From assembly GCF_000226295.1 (NCBI RefSeq), contig NC_016025.1:372001-436000 (forward strand): 64,000 bases of DNA. Reading direction: 5' to 3'. Below the pieces are notes generated by a model. The model saw nothing but the letters and a program-made list of their open reading frames with translations. It did no database searches and was not told the DNA's origin. The stretch comes from Chloracidobacterium thermophilum B (GTDB lineage Bacteria > Acidobacteriota > Blastocatellia > Chloracidobacteriales > Chloracidobacteriaceae). The translations under genes were made by a program, and so were the position numbers. Shown piece after piece: positions 39,235 to 48,933 of the stretch. The first letter of the stretch is position 1; each line of letters begins with the position of its first letter.

Positions 39235-39265
39235 CGGTGGTCACACGTTATTCGTGCGATCACCG
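39235..39265. promoter_or_regulatory. Candidate operator: 13-bp imperfect dyad upstream of the WYL regulator
   Basis: Arms CGGTGGTCACACG (39235-39247) and CGTGCGATCACCG (39253-39265) match as inverted repeats at 11 of 13 positions across a 5-bp TTATT spacer. It sits 48 bp before the regulator ATG in the gap with the divergent trpD. Its size fits a homodimeric HTH-WYL protein. Confidence 0.6.
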
Positions 39266-39312
39266 CTCATATACTACCCGCTGTAACACTGACCACTGTG
39301 CCACTGACCGCT

Positions 39313-40299
39313 ATGAACTCCACGCAGCGCACACACCTTCGCCAACTCGAACGTCTGACTTGGATTCACCGTGAAATCCAGGCGGGCCGGTTTCCGAACA
39401 CCAGGCGCATTGCCGAGCATTTCGGGGTTTCGCGCAAGACAGCCCAGGAAACCATAGATTTTATGCGCGACCGCTTCCAGTTGCCACTGGAGTACTGCGC
39501 GCAGCAGCGGGGATTTCACTACACCGAGCCGGTTCACTCGCTCCCGTGGATGACGCTGACCGAAGGTGAAATTGCAGCCATCCTGATGGCTGAGCGGCTG
39601 GCCCAGGCCTACGGCGGACAGGCCGCCGCTGGCATCACCGAAGCGCTCACCAAGGTCATACAGACGCTGACCGAAACGGTCTCCGTGGACCTGAACCATC
39701 TGATGGCCCTCCAGTCGGTCGAAGCACTTCCTACCAGCCCCATTGATCAAGCGCACTTCGCACTGTTTGCCAAGGCTATTGCCCACCGTCACCCGGTACG
39801 GATGGTCTATTTCACCCAGTCTTCGGGTGAGACCAAAACGCGCACGGTCAATCCCCTGCGCCTGCACAGCGCCAAAGCTGAGTGGTATGTCATCGCCTTC
39901 GATCACCTGCGTCAAAAAGTGCTCGACTTTCACCTGGGACGTGTCCGTGCGGCCGAACTGCTCGATGACACCTTCGAGCCGCCGACCGGCTTTGACATCG
40001 AAACCTATCTGAACCGTGGCTTCGGTATGATTCGTGGGGAAGATCAAACCTACGAAGTCATCGTGGAGTTTGACGCCTATCAGGCGCGCTGGATTCGCCA
40101 GCAGAGCAAGGTTCACAAAACGGCGCACTACACCGACCTGCCCGATGGCGGCTTGCGGGTGACGATGCAGGTCGGGGCGCTGGAAGGCGTCCGGCAGTGG
40201 GTTTTGCAGTATGGCGCACGGGTGCGCGTCATTGCCCCGGAGCAGCTTCGCACCATGCTGCGTACGGAAGCCGAAGCTCTTTTGAAACTGTATGCCTGA
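39313..40299 (+). CDS. HTH-WYL domain transcriptional regulator of the cas operon
   Basis: 328 aa from ATG 39313. N-terminal winged HTH (FPNTRRIAEHFGVSRKTAQE, residues ~25-45), then a WYL domain whose core reads NPLRLHSAKAEWYVIAFDH, and a C-terminal WCX-like region. WYL proteins next to cas genes usually repress or activate them in response to a nucleic-acid ligand. It precedes cas6 by 71 bp on the same strand and has a strong dyad upstream, so autoregulation and control of the cas operon are likely. Confidence 0.85.
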   Translation: MNSTQRTHLRQLERLTWIHREIQAGRFPNTRRIAEHFGVSRKTAQETIDFMRDRFQLPLEYCAQQRGFHYTEPVHSLPWMTLTEGEIAAILMAERLAQAYGGQAAAGITEALTKVIQTLTETVSVDLNHLMALQSVEALPTSPIDQAHFALFAKAIAHRHPVRMVYFTQSSGETKTRTVNPLRLHSAKAEWYVIAFDHLRQKVLDFHLGRVRAAELLDDTFEPPTGFDIETYLNRGFGMIRGEDQTYEVIVEFDAYQARWIRQQSKVHKTAHYTDLPDGGLRVTMQVGALEGVRQWVLQYGARVRVIAPEQLRTMLRTEAEALLKLYA

Positions 40300-40370
40300 G
40301 TTCAGGTCAGACAGGTTTTCTGTCCCGGCCTGGAGGTGATGCCTCTGAACCATTGTCCAAGGAGTACGTC

Positions 40371-40970
40371 ATGACCGACAGCCCCATCGTTGAAATGCGT
40401 TTTTACCTGTCCGGCGAACGCCTGCCGGTGGATCACGGCTACCTGCTCTATGCCGCCCTGTCCCATCTTCTGCCGTGGCTTCACGATGATACCGCCGTCC
40501 GGCTGGCACCCATCCGGGGACTCTATGCCAGCGGCAACAACCTGCTGCTCCAGAACTGGAGTCGGCTGGTGATACGTACCCCGGCTGACCGACTCGCCGG
40601 TTTTCTGGCGCTGGCCGGACGTACGCTCGACGTAGGCGGCTGCCGTCTGCGCCTCGGTGTGCCCAGCATCCACACACTCCGGCCGGCATCCACGCTCTAT
40701 GCCCATCTGGTGACGACCAGAAATGGGCAGGATGAAGCCCGCTTTGATGTCGAAATTGCTCGGCAGCTTGCGGTACTCGGCATCAACGGACAGGTTGCAC
40801 GTGGCGCCCGCCGTACGTTCACGGTTCACGGACGGCATCTCGTCGGCTATGCCCTGTCCATTTCGGGTCTTGACCCGGAGGCTTCGGTGACGTTGCAGGC
40901 GGCCGGCCTCGGCGGTCGCCGCAAGATGGGCTGTGGCTTTTTTGTTCCGCGAAAGGAGGGACAGCCGTGA
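40371..40970 (+). CDS. cas6: CRISPR endoribonuclease Cas6, MYXAN subtype (Cmx6)
   Basis: 199 aa from ATG 40371 with AAGGAG 8 nt upstream. RAMP-fold protein that cuts the pre-crRNA within each repeat. Sequence starts VEMRFYLSGERLPVDHGYLL, as in MYXAN-type Cas6, and ends with the Gly-rich loop GLGGRRKMGCGFF. His and Arg residues around 19 and 45 are candidates for catalysis. Its TGA overlaps the GTG start of cas3 (GTGA). Confidence 0.88.
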   Translation: MTDSPIVEMRFYLSGERLPVDHGYLLYAALSHLLPWLHDDTAVRLAPIRGLYASGNNLLLQNWSRLVIRTPADRLAGFLALAGRTLDVGGCRLRLGVPSIHTLRPASTLYAHLVTTRNGQDEARFDVEIARQLAVLGINGQVARGARRTFTVHGRHLVGYALSISGLDPEASVTLQAAGLGGRRKMGCGFFVPRKEGQP

Positions 40971-43450
40971 GCACCGCACTTCCCAAGTACCTACTGGCAA
41001 AGTCGTACCCACAAACGAAGTTTCCGCAGCAACCGCCGGACTACGCCCTGCTCCTTCAGCACAACCGCGACGTGGCGCAAGCCTGCACGGCGCTGGTGGA
41101 AGTCATTGGCCGACTTGTCCTGGAGCGCGCCGGACTTACCGAAACCGACATTGAAGCCTTCAAAAAGGCCATGGCTGCCGTGGGTTGGTTTGAAGACCTT
41201 GGCAAAGCCAACAGCCATTTTCAGGCAATGGTGACGAAAGCGCCGCAACTCATCCAGCTCCTGCGCCACGAGACCCTTTCCGGTCTGCTGCTCTGGCAAA
41301 ACAAAGCACTGCGCGAATGTCTCGAACCGGCTCTGGGTGAGTGGTTCATACCTGCCCTCTGGGCCGCCATGGGCCATCACCGCAAGTTTGATTGCGACAC
41401 CCAGGCTTCCGAAGCGCCAGCGTTGACAGTCTGGCTGAACCATCCCGACTTCCGGCAGATGCTCGTTGAGCTTGGCGAACGTCTGGAGCTGAAGACGGCT
41501 CCGCCAGCGTTTTCTGAGCCGCTCATCGTTGCCCCCGACAACCGGAACCGGGACAACCGCAACCCAAATGCGGTTTCAGCACGGCGCGCCCTGCAGGACT
41601 TGAAAGAAGATTTTGACGACCTCCGGGAGCAGCTTGCCCCGGAATGGTCAAAGCGCTTGGCCGTGATGAAGGCGCTTGGTATTGCGGCGGACGTTGCCGC
41701 CAGCGCCATTGCCGCCCGGGGACAAAGCGCCGCCAGTTACTCGCTGGATACCTTTGTCCGTGAAACCCTCGGACATGTCGGACTCGATGCGGCGGATTTT
41801 GATCGGCTCATCGGTGAATGGGCGTGGAAGGCCACCGGGCAGCCGCGCCCTTCCGACGCACCCCAACTTCCGCCCGGCTTTGCTTTTCGTCCCTTTCAGT
41901 GCGAGGTGGCCGCTTCGGAACGTTTTGTCACACTGGCCTGCGCCGGCTGTGGTTCCGGCAAGAGTCTGGCGGCCTACCTGTGGGCGCAGGCGTGGCAACG
42001 GCGCACCGGGCAAACCAACTTCCGGCTCTTTTTCTGCCTGCCGACCACTGGGACGACGACCGAGCACTTCAAGGACTACGCCCTCGAAGCGGGACTTTCG
42101 GCCGCGCTGACCCACTCACGTTCGACCGTTGACCTGAAAGCTCTGGCGGAAACGGCCGACCAGGAATCCGATGTGGACGCCAGCAACGCCGAGCGTGCCG
42201 CCCAGCGCGCCCTCGACGACCTGCGGGACAAAATCGAGGCGTTGTCCCTGTGGGACACCCCGCTGGTCGTCACCACGGCCGACACCGTGCTTGGACTGAT
42301 GGCCAACGCCCGCCGGCCACTCTATGCCTTTCCGGCCATAGCTCTGAGCGCCATTGTCTTCGATGAAATCCATGCCTTCGACGACCGGCTGTTTGGGCAT
42401 CTGCTGGCATTCCTGCAGTTCTTTCCGAAGCAGCCAGTGTTGTTGATGACGGCTTCCCTGCCCCAGCACCGGCTGGCGGCGCTGCAAAAGGTTCGCCCGG
42501 ATTTGCGGGTCATTGCCGGCCCGCCTGCATACGAACAGCTTCCCCGCTATAAACTCCGTTATCCCAGCAGTCCAGAAGAAGTCTGGCAGGCCGTTGCGGA
42601 CTGTATCGCGCAGGGCGGCAAGGTGCTCTGGGTGCGGAACCGCGTCGAATGGGCCAATGAAACCTATGCGGCCTGCCGGGAACGTTTTCCAAAGGTTGAA
42701 GTGAACGTCTATCACTCCCGGTTTCGCTACAGGGACCGGAGCAAGCTGCACCACTATGTCATCGGGAAGTTCAAAGGGAGGGATGCGCAGATTCTGGTCA
42801 CAACCCAGGTGGCTGAAATGTCCCTTGACCTGTCGGCTGATCTGCTCATCACCGACATTGCCTCCGTCCCGGCGCTCATCCAGCGCATGGGGCGGGCCAA
42901 TCGCCGGTCAACGCCGGAGTGTCCCCAGCCACCCAAGCCTGTCCTCGTCTGCCCCCTTCCGCCAAAGGCAGACGAAAGGGATAACCCGGCACTGCCTTAT
43001 GACGCGGAAGATATTACCGCTGCTGAACTTTGGATCGAGCGCCTTCTTTCCCTTGAAAAACCGCTCAGTCAACGCGACCTGGCTGACGCCTTTGGAAGCC
43101 TCTCACCGGGAAAAGACTTCGATGTTGAGCAGGCCTGGAAAGCGGCGTGTTTTGTTTCGGGGGGGTGGGAAACCCGTCCCGGCATGACGCGCGGCGAAGG
43201 CTACACGGTCAACGTCATCCTCGAAGCTGACTGGAAAGCGTACGGCCAGTCGGAGCCAGGCCGCGACTGGCTCATCGAGCACGAGGTTGCCATCCCGTTT
43301 CGGCCCGAAGTTCTGCGGTGGGGAACGGTGGGAAGCCGTCGCCTCGCGCCGGCCGAACGGGTGGCGTACGACTTCAACCCAGAGACAAAGAAAGGAACCG
43401 GAGCAAGATGGGTCAGCGCACAACCGGCTACCAACTGCCAAATCCTCTAG
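40967..43450 (+). CDS. cas3: CRISPR-associated helicase-nuclease Cas3
   Basis: 827 aa, GTG start overlapping cas6. Degrades DNA after Cascade binds target. The N-terminal HD-like domain shows H32, then W-F-E-D-L-G-K-A (E76-D77) where the family has H-D, and a later GHHRKF pair near 145. SF2 helicase motifs: Walker A CGSGKS near 330, DEIH at 466-469, motif III MTASLP, motif VI QRMGRANRR. The E for H change in the HD motif is unusual and could alter metal binding. The cas8 start lies inside its last 43 bp. Confidence 0.93.
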   Translation: MSTALPKYLLAKSYPQTKFPQQPPDYALLLQHNRDVAQACTALVEVIGRLVLERAGLTETDIEAFKKAMAAVGWFEDLGKANSHFQAMVTKAPQLIQLLRHETLSGLLLWQNKALRECLEPALGEWFIPALWAAMGHHRKFDCDTQASEAPALTVWLNHPDFRQMLVELGERLELKTAPPAFSEPLIVAPDNRNRDNRNPNAVSARRALQDLKEDFDDLREQLAPEWSKRLAVMKALGIAADVAASAIAARGQSAASYSLDTFVRETLGHVGLDAADFDRLIGEWAWKATGQPRPSDAPQLPPGFAFRPFQCEVAASERFVTLACAGCGSGKSLAAYLWAQAWQRRTGQTNFRLFFCLPTTGTTTEHFKDYALEAGLSAALTHSRSTVDLKALAETADQESDVDASNAERAAQRALDDLRDKIEALSLWDTPLVVTTADTVLGLMANARRPLYAFPAIALSAIVFDEIHAFDDRLFGHLLAFLQFFPKQPVLLMTASLPQHRLAALQKVRPDLRVIAGPPAYEQLPRYKLRYPSSPEEVWQAVADCIAQGGKVLWVRNRVEWANETYAACRERFPKVEVNVYHSRFRYRDRSKLHHYVIGKFKGRDAQILVTTQVAEMSLDLSADLLITDIASVPALIQRMGRANRRSTPECPQPPKPVLVCPLPPKADERDNPALPYDAEDITAAELWIERLLSLEKPLSQRDLADAFGSLSPGKDFDVEQAWKAACFVSGGWETRPGMTRGEGYTVNVILEADWKAYGQSEPGRDWLIEHEVAIPFRPEVLRWGTVGSRRLAPAERVAYDFNPETKKGTGARWVSAQPATNCQIL

Positions 43451-44979
43451 TCTATGAACTCGGAAACCCGAACTTCACGGTCTATCACCGGGCGGCACTG
43501 GGCGGTCTGGCCGCGACCATAGAAGCCTGGAAGAAGAATCCCCGCCTGAAGCCGGAAGGGATCGCGGCCGAAGTTGATGCGGGCAAAGTCGAAATCCGGT
43601 GGGACAAAAAGTTGTCCGACCGGCAGTTCATTCGCCGCCTGCTGGAAGCTTCATTCCGGCTGACACCGGACAAGCTCATTGACCTGCCCGGACATGGCAT
43701 CGAGACCGACCGGGATGGCCTGCGGCTGGCCATCCATACGGGACTGTGCGGGACTTTCCTGCAACACAACAAGATGCGCCCAGGTGAAAAAACACCCCGG
43801 ACACTGAAGGTGCAAGTGGAAGGTGAAGAACAGGAGTATCTGCTTACCTACAAGGCAGTTAACTCCTATGCCCACCAGAAAGCTCAGGGAACACGTCTTT
43901 TGGGCGGCGACGATCAAGCCCCGTTGCCACCTGTGGCCTTGATTCCCCAGTCGGTTGTGCCGGGGGCGATGACGGGCGCCAGTGAGCTTGAAGGTCCCCC
44001 CGAAGAAGTGCTGCTTCTGCTTTACCTGATGGTCGGTTCAGCAGTCTTTCTGCTGCGCTCGTACCGCCACGAAAGCAGGGCGCAGTATTGTCTTGTCATT
44101 CCCGATGTCAAAAACCTGAAAAGTTTCGCCCGCAACCTGCGCCAGATAGCGGCCCGGGGTGCCAACTTTCTGACGAATGGTTATCCCGGCCGCATCGCCG
44201 GAGGCACCGAGGAAGCAGCGCTGCGCTTCCTTCTTGCCCTTGAAGCCGGCAATCTCACGGAGGAATTCGGGCGCAGTGTGTCCGGCTGCCTGGCCGTGGC
44301 GATGGGCAAAGCGCCCTGGGACAGGAAACAAAACTATCGCACCCTTGTCGTGCGGTTGGGCGCCGAGTACCCCGAACTCGAGGTCTTCCGCGCAGCGCTT
44401 CAGCATTTCGGTAAGGGGCGGCTGTTGACCTCGGCCAGGGGCGAAGCCTTTCCTGCTTCGCCCAACCCGCTGCCGGAACTCATTGCCGCCAACCTTGCCG
44501 CAGAACGGCACTGGTGCGCTGACTTCATCCAGCGTTGCCAGGAAAAAAAGGATTTTGAACAACTCACTTTCCAAAAAGGAGGACTGGCCGCCATGACCAA
44601 GGCCATCAAAGACGAGGACGACCAGGCCATCATCGCCATCTTTCACGAAGCCTGGCGGATGACCATGGGCGCCCTCAGCGAACGCGCGCAACGGGAAGGC
44701 AGTGACTTCACCGCCCTTGTCGAGCGCGAGCGCGAACGTACCCGCAACGCCATCCTGCGGGCCAAGACCGCTGAAGCCCTGGCCGGATGGTTTCTCCGCT
44801 TCTGCGCCGATGCCACCAAAGGTGCGGCGCTGGCTGGCATGAAGCGCAACGCAGCGCGCGTGCGCGAATTCATCTTCAACCCCCGCAACTTCGAGCGATT
44901 CCAAAACCTGCTTCTATTTGCCCTCGTCAGCTATATGGGCAGGGAAGACAACCTTAGTGAAGGAGGCATTGACGCATGA
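43408..44979 (+). CDS. cas8: Cascade large subunit Cas8a1/Cmx8 (DevT-like), MYXAN subtype
   Basis: 523 aa from ATG 43408 (AGGA about 12 nt upstream; a longer open frame inside cas3 is ignored). The start NPLVYELGNPNFTVYHRAAL GGLAAT matches the Cmx8/Csx13 N-terminus. Cas8 recognises the PAM and holds the R-loop. The middle is alpha-beta; the C-terminal ~200 residues are helical, the position of a fused small-subunit domain; no separate cas11 is present. Overlaps cas7 by ATGA. Confidence 0.85.
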   Translation: MGQRTTGYQLPNPLVYELGNPNFTVYHRAALGGLAATIEAWKKNPRLKPEGIAAEVDAGKVEIRWDKKLSDRQFIRRLLEASFRLTPDKLIDLPGHGIETDRDGLRLAIHTGLCGTFLQHNKMRPGEKTPRTLKVQVEGEEQEYLLTYKAVNSYAHQKAQGTRLLGGDDQAPLPPVALIPQSVVPGAMTGASELEGPPEEVLLLLYLMVGSAVFLLRSYRHESRAQYCLVIPDVKNLKSFARNLRQIAARGANFLTNGYPGRIAGGTEEAALRFLLALEAGNLTEEFGRSVSGCLAVAMGKAPWDRKQNYRTLVVRLGAEYPELEVFRAALQHFGKGRLLTSARGEAFPASPNPLPELIAANLAAERHWCADFIQRCQEKKDFEQLTFQKGGLAAMTKAIKDEDDQAIIAIFHEAWRMTMGALSERAQREGSDFTALVERERERTRNAILRAKTAEALAGWFLRFCADATKGAALAGMKRNAARVREFIFNPRNFERFQNLLLFALVSYMGREDNLSEGGIDA

Positions 44980-45929
44980 CGACCCACTACCTCTACGCCA
45001 CGATCCTCACCGGCGAGGCCGTTGCCGCCAACAATCGCGGCGACAATCTCGGCAACACGACAACCCTTCAAAAGGTGTTTCATCAGGATGACGTACACAC
45101 CAGCATTTCGGCCGAAGCCATCCGCTTTGCGCTGCGCTATCGCTTTCAGCTCGCCGGGCTTCCCGTCAACCGGCGCTATGACGGCGACAGGCTGATCTAT
45201 GCCGACGAAAAGCGGACGTACTGGGGCAGCCGAACGCCCTTCATTGACGACGATCTGATGGGCTTTATGGATGCTGCCGCCGCCCAGGCTGAACGTGATG
45301 ATGAAGAAGCCGAGCCGGGATCAACAGCAAAGTCTGGCAAGAAGAAAAAAGGGACGGTAACGAAGCGCACCAGCCCACTGGCCGTCGGGCGCGCCGTGTC
45401 GCTGCGCCCATACCGGGGTGAGCTGTCCTTCAACTGCGTCAGTGGGGTGAAGGAAAAGGGCAAGCTGTCGCTCTACAACGCCGAGATGCACACGACGGAG
45501 TACCAGTACAGCATTGCCCTCAACCTCAATGATGTCCTTGACAAGCAGAACATTGGCCACCTCATTGACGCGCTCATCGAACCGCCTCCGGTCGCCGGCA
45601 ATCACGCGCGGTTTTACTACGACTTTTCGCCGGCCTCGATTATCTTCCGCGTCACTTCCGCCCATGCCTCCAGAATCCAGAACTGCTTTGAGCACGATGA
45701 AGAAGGGCGGACGTACACCGTCGCCCGGCTCATCCGGCGCGTCGCAAGCGGGGACATCCCGGCAGAAGAACTCATCATCGGGGGCGAGTTGTCACATACC
45801 GATGAGGGGAAAAAGCTGAAGGAACTGGGTGTGACGGTACTCGATGGTGTCCGCAAAGCGGCGGATGAGGCCCGGCGGCGCATCGCCCGGCGGGACAAAG
45901 CCTTTGCCGTTCTTGCCGAAGGGAGGTGA
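44976..45929 (+). CDS. cas7: Cascade backbone Cas7 (DevR/Cst2 family)
   Basis: 317 aa RAMP protein that polymerises along the crRNA spacer. N-terminal LYATILTGEAVAANNRGDNL matches DevR/MJ0381-type Cas7, with the typical RFALRYRFQLAG and LSFNCVSGV segments. In Myxococcus the homologue DevR also regulates development. Six bp before cas5, so co-translated. Confidence 0.92.
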   Translation: MTTHYLYATILTGEAVAANNRGDNLGNTTTLQKVFHQDDVHTSISAEAIRFALRYRFQLAGLPVNRRYDGDRLIYADEKRTYWGSRTPFIDDDLMGFMDAAAAQAERDDEEAEPGSTAKSGKKKKGTVTKRTSPLAVGRAVSLRPYRGELSFNCVSGVKEKGKLSLYNAEMHTTEYQYSIALNLNDVLDKQNIGHLIDALIEPPPVAGNHARFYYDFSPASIIFRVTSAHASRIQNCFEHDEEGRTYTVARLIRRVASGDIPAEELIIGGELSHTDEGKKLKELGVTVLDGVRKAADEARRRIARRDKAFAVLAEGR

Positions 45930-45935
45930 GCGCCC

Positions 45936-46610
45936 ATGCTCACACTTCACGTTGAAGTGCCCTATGGAAGCTTTCGCAAGTCCTACGCACGGTCGCTGGC
46001 CGAAACCTATCCGTTGCCGCCGCCAGCCACGGTGTACGGCATGCTGCTGTCGCTTGTGGGCGAAGGTTTCCGGCGCCGGCACGTAGGTGTCCGCCTGGCC
46101 TTGGCCTTTAGCGGAACCTACGGCAACGGAAGCCAGCGGCATTCGCCTTTTCCCCGTGTAGCCCAGACGTTGCGCAAGCTGAGCCGTTACAAGTACGGCG
46201 AAGCACCAAAACAGTCTGAACAGGGGAATAGACCGGACTACATTGAAACCCTGTGCGACATCGCGTTTCTGTGCTGGGTGGACTCGGCGCAGGAAACCAA
46301 CCCGGAGCCAAGGCTTGAAATGCGTCTGCGGGAAGCCCTGGAAACACCGGAGAAGATCACCCGCTACGGCGTTCTGAGCCTTGGACTCAGCGATGATGCC
46401 GTCAACGACATCTGTCTTGTCCAAAAGCCAACCGGGGACTGGCACCGGCTGAAGCCAAGCCAGGAAGGATCGCTGGAGTTGCCGGTGTGGGTTGATCACG
46501 TCGGATCGCGTCATACCCGATGGCAACGCTACGAACTGGAGCGTGAGCCTGTCACTCCAACCGAGCCGCCTCTGGAAGCGTACTGGACGGTCATCCGGCC
46601 GCCTGCGTAA
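45936..46610 (+). CDS. cas5: Cascade subunit Cas5 (DevS family)
   Basis: 224 aa. Caps the 5' handle of crRNA. N-terminal ferredoxin-like strand and loop: TLHVEVPYGSFRKSYARSLA followed by LPPPATVYGMLLSLVGE, the Cas5 signature. C-terminal domain is short. GGAGG precedes the ATG. Confidence 0.9.
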   Translation: MLTLHVEVPYGSFRKSYARSLAETYPLPPPATVYGMLLSLVGEGFRRRHVGVRLALAFSGTYGNGSQRHSPFPRVAQTLRKLSRYKYGEAPKQSEQGNRPDYIETLCDIAFLCWVDSAQETNPEPRLEMRLREALETPEKITRYGVLSLGLSDDAVNDICLVQKPTGDWHRLKPSQEGSLELPVWVDHVGSRHTRWQRYELEREPVTPTEPPLEAYWTVIRPPA

Positions 46611-46678
46611 ACGCGGAAGCAAACACATCTGTGATGCCGCAAGGCGCTGAAAACCGGCTTACGACCTGGGAGGACAGT

Positions 46679-48370
46679 ATGGGAACACCGGACGATGTCG
46701 TGCCACTGACGCGCGTCATGGCACTGCATGCACTGGCCTATTGTGAGCGTCTTTTCTACCTGGAAGAAGTCGAGGAGATTCGTCTTGCCAATGATCGTGT
46801 CTATGAAGGCCGCCGTGTCCACCTGCAGGACATCAGTGAAGGGATTGAAACCCTGACCTACGAAATGGAAAGCGAGCGGTGGGGCATTCGCGGCAAGGTG
46901 GATGCCGTGCGCTACCGGGATGGGTCACTCGTTGCCTACGAGCACAAGAAGGGGAAATCCAACCGGCGCGCGGCCTGGCCGTCAGATCGGCTTCAGGTCA
47001 TTGCCTATTGCGCCCTGCTGGAGGAAGCCACCGGGAAGACCATTCTGGAAGGGCGCATCCGGTATCACGCCGACAATGTAACAGTGCGTGTCCCCTTTGA
47101 TGATGCCGCCCGCCAGGAGCTTCGCGCGGCGGTTGCGCGTGCCGCCGAACTCCGTCAGCACATTGAACGTCCGCCGGTCACATCCGACGTGCGTCTGTGC
47201 CGCCACTGTGCCTTGGCGCCGGTCTGTCTGCCGGAAGAGGATCGGCTGGCCGTCATAACAGCCGATGCACCTGAAAGTGAGGCTGAGCCAGCCGATGCCA
47301 AAGTCAGACGCCTGTTTCCTGAACGGGATGAGCGGCGCATCCTGCATATCACCGAACCGGGTACGCGCGTTGAACGTGCTGCCGAAGAGCTGGTTGTTGA
47401 GATTCCCGGACGGGTTCCCGTCAGGTTTCCCGGCAGAGACGTTGGCGCGGTCGTCCTCCACGGAGCGGTACAGATAACGACCCAGGCAATTCACTACTGC
47501 GCCGCCAATGACGTTGCCATCCACTGGTTGACCGGAGGCGGGAATGTCGTCGGCAGTTTTCGTGGCGGGACACCCGGCGTACAGCGGCGGCACCGGCAGT
47601 ATGCGGCCCTGTCTGACCCCGACTTTTGCCTTGCACTGGCTCGCCGTCTGGCAATGGCAAAAGTCGAGAACCAGATTCGTTACATCCTGCGGGCGACACG
47701 CCCGATGCTGACCGAAGCTGGGCGCGATCCAGCATTGGAACAACACCTGACGCAGATGCGCCATGCCTTGGCACAGATTTCCAGAGCGGTGGGACCGGAT
47801 GAGATTCGGGGCTACGAAGGGTCGGCCGGGCAGGCCTACTTTGCAGCTTTTGCATCGCTCATCCGCACTTCCCCTAGTGAACCGGGTAGCCCGGCAGGTT
47901 TTGAGTTTGTGGGACGCAATCGGCGTCCGCCACGCGACCGGGTCAATGCGCTGCTGAGCTTTTTCTACGCACTCGTTTACAAGGATTGCCTGGCAGCCTT
48001 GATCGCCGTCGGGCTGGAACCATCGTTTGGCTTTTTGCACACGCCCCGGAGTGCCGCGCATCCACTCGCGCTCGACCTGATGGAGCTGTTTCGCGTACCG
48101 CTGGCGGATATGCCGGTTGTTGCGTCAATCAACCGCAAACAGTGGGACGCCACGGAAGACTTCGTTGTTACGCCACACAAGGTTTGGCTTTCGCTGGAAG
48201 GAAAGCGCAAAGCCATTGCCTTGTACGAGGAACGGAAGCAGGAAAGCTGGCAGCATCCGGTCTTGCGTTACTCGCTTTCGTACCAGCGCGCGATTGAACT
48301 TGAAGCCCGTCTGCTTGAAAAGGAGTGGACTGGGGCGCCGGGCTTGTTTGCCAGAATGCGGTTGCGCTGA
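46679..48370 (+). CDS. cas4-cas1: Cas4-Cas1 fusion, adaptation nuclease/integrase
   Basis: 563 aa from ATG 46679 (GGGAGG upstream). Residues 1-~190 are Cas4: Cys22, RecB-type D75 and E88-x-K90, and C174/C177/C183 for the iron-sulfur cluster. Residues ~225-563 are Cas1 with E380, H454 and D466 as the metal ligands. Cas4 trims prespacers and sets PAM and orientation; Cas1 integrates them. Fusions of this kind are typical of MYXAN and some I-G loci. Next gene is cas2. Confidence 0.94.
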   Translation: MGTPDDVVPLTRVMALHALAYCERLFYLEEVEEIRLANDRVYEGRRVHLQDISEGIETLTYEMESERWGIRGKVDAVRYRDGSLVAYEHKKGKSNRRAAWPSDRLQVIAYCALLEEATGKTILEGRIRYHADNVTVRVPFDDAARQELRAAVARAAELRQHIERPPVTSDVRLCRHCALAPVCLPEEDRLAVITADAPESEAEPADAKVRRLFPERDERRILHITEPGTRVERAAEELVVEIPGRVPVRFPGRDVGAVVLHGAVQITTQAIHYCAANDVAIHWLTGGGNVVGSFRGGTPGVQRRHRQYAALSDPDFCLALARRLAMAKVENQIRYILRATRPMLTEAGRDPALEQHLTQMRHALAQISRAVGPDEIRGYEGSAGQAYFAAFASLIRTSPSEPGSPAGFEFVGRNRRPPRDRVNALLSFFYALVYKDCLAALIAVGLEPSFGFLHTPRSAAHPLALDLMELFRVPLADMPVVASINRKQWDATEDFVVTPHKVWLSLEGKRKAIALYEERKQESWQHPVLRYSLSYQRAIELEARLLEKEWTGAPGLFARMRLR

Positions 48371-48396
48371 GACCGCCTCAAGAGGGGGGCAGAGTT

Positions 48397-48687
48397 ATGG
48401 GAGAAAGGCGGTGGTATCTCGTCAGCTATGACGTACGCGATCCAAAGCGGTGGCGCAAAGTTTATGAGCGCGTCAAGGGGAATGCGGAAAGGGTACAATT
48501 TTCCGTCTTCCGCATGTATTGCACCAAAACTGACCTTGAGCAGTTGCGTTTTGATTTGGCAAAGCTGATGACGAGTGAAGATGATTTACTGGTCATTCAT
48601 TTGTGTCCCGGCTGCGCAAGGCGTGTGGTTGACACCTCAACCAAAACTTCCTGGGATGAAGAACGCAAGCGGATTGAAATCCTGTAG
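48397..48687 (+). CDS. cas2: Cas2
   Basis: 96 aa from ATG 48397 (AGAGGGGGG upstream). Ferredoxin-like Cas2: WYLVSYDVRDPKRWRKVYER at the start with catalytic-type Asp, VQFSVFRMYCT strand, and DDLLVIHLCPGC. Bridges two Cas1 dimers in spacer integration. Last cas gene; the leader and array follow. Confidence 0.95.
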   Translation: MGERRWYLVSYDVRDPKRWRKVYERVKGNAERVQFSVFRMYCTKTDLEQLRFDLAKLMTSEDDLLVIHLCPGCARRVVDTSTKTSWDEERKRIEIL

Positions 48688-48933
48688 GCGGGCGGATTCA
48701 CGCATGTCGGTGTGGACAGGATGCTTTGCCGGTGAGTGTCTGGTAAGTCCTTTGAAGCGAACGCTTTTCCTGCCTGAATGTGGGGAAGACTTGCTTGAAT
48801 GGGCCAGCGTGCTTTATTTTGCAGGAGTTACGGGCATTACCCGGCAGACGGGAGGCGGCTTGCCGCCTTTCCGGTTCAGGTGCTTGAGCAAGAAGCAGTT
48901 TTATGTGGCCAGTGCTTACCGTTTGGGGGCGCG
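48688..48933 (+). promoter_or_regulatory. CRISPR leader
   Basis: 246 bp between cas2 and repeat 1. It should carry the array promoter and integration signals. It includes a 6-bp perfect inverted repeat GGCGGC-TT-GCCGCC near 48853-48866. Leader identity rests on position next to cas2, and on the repeat decay being at the other end of the array. Confidence 0.8.
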
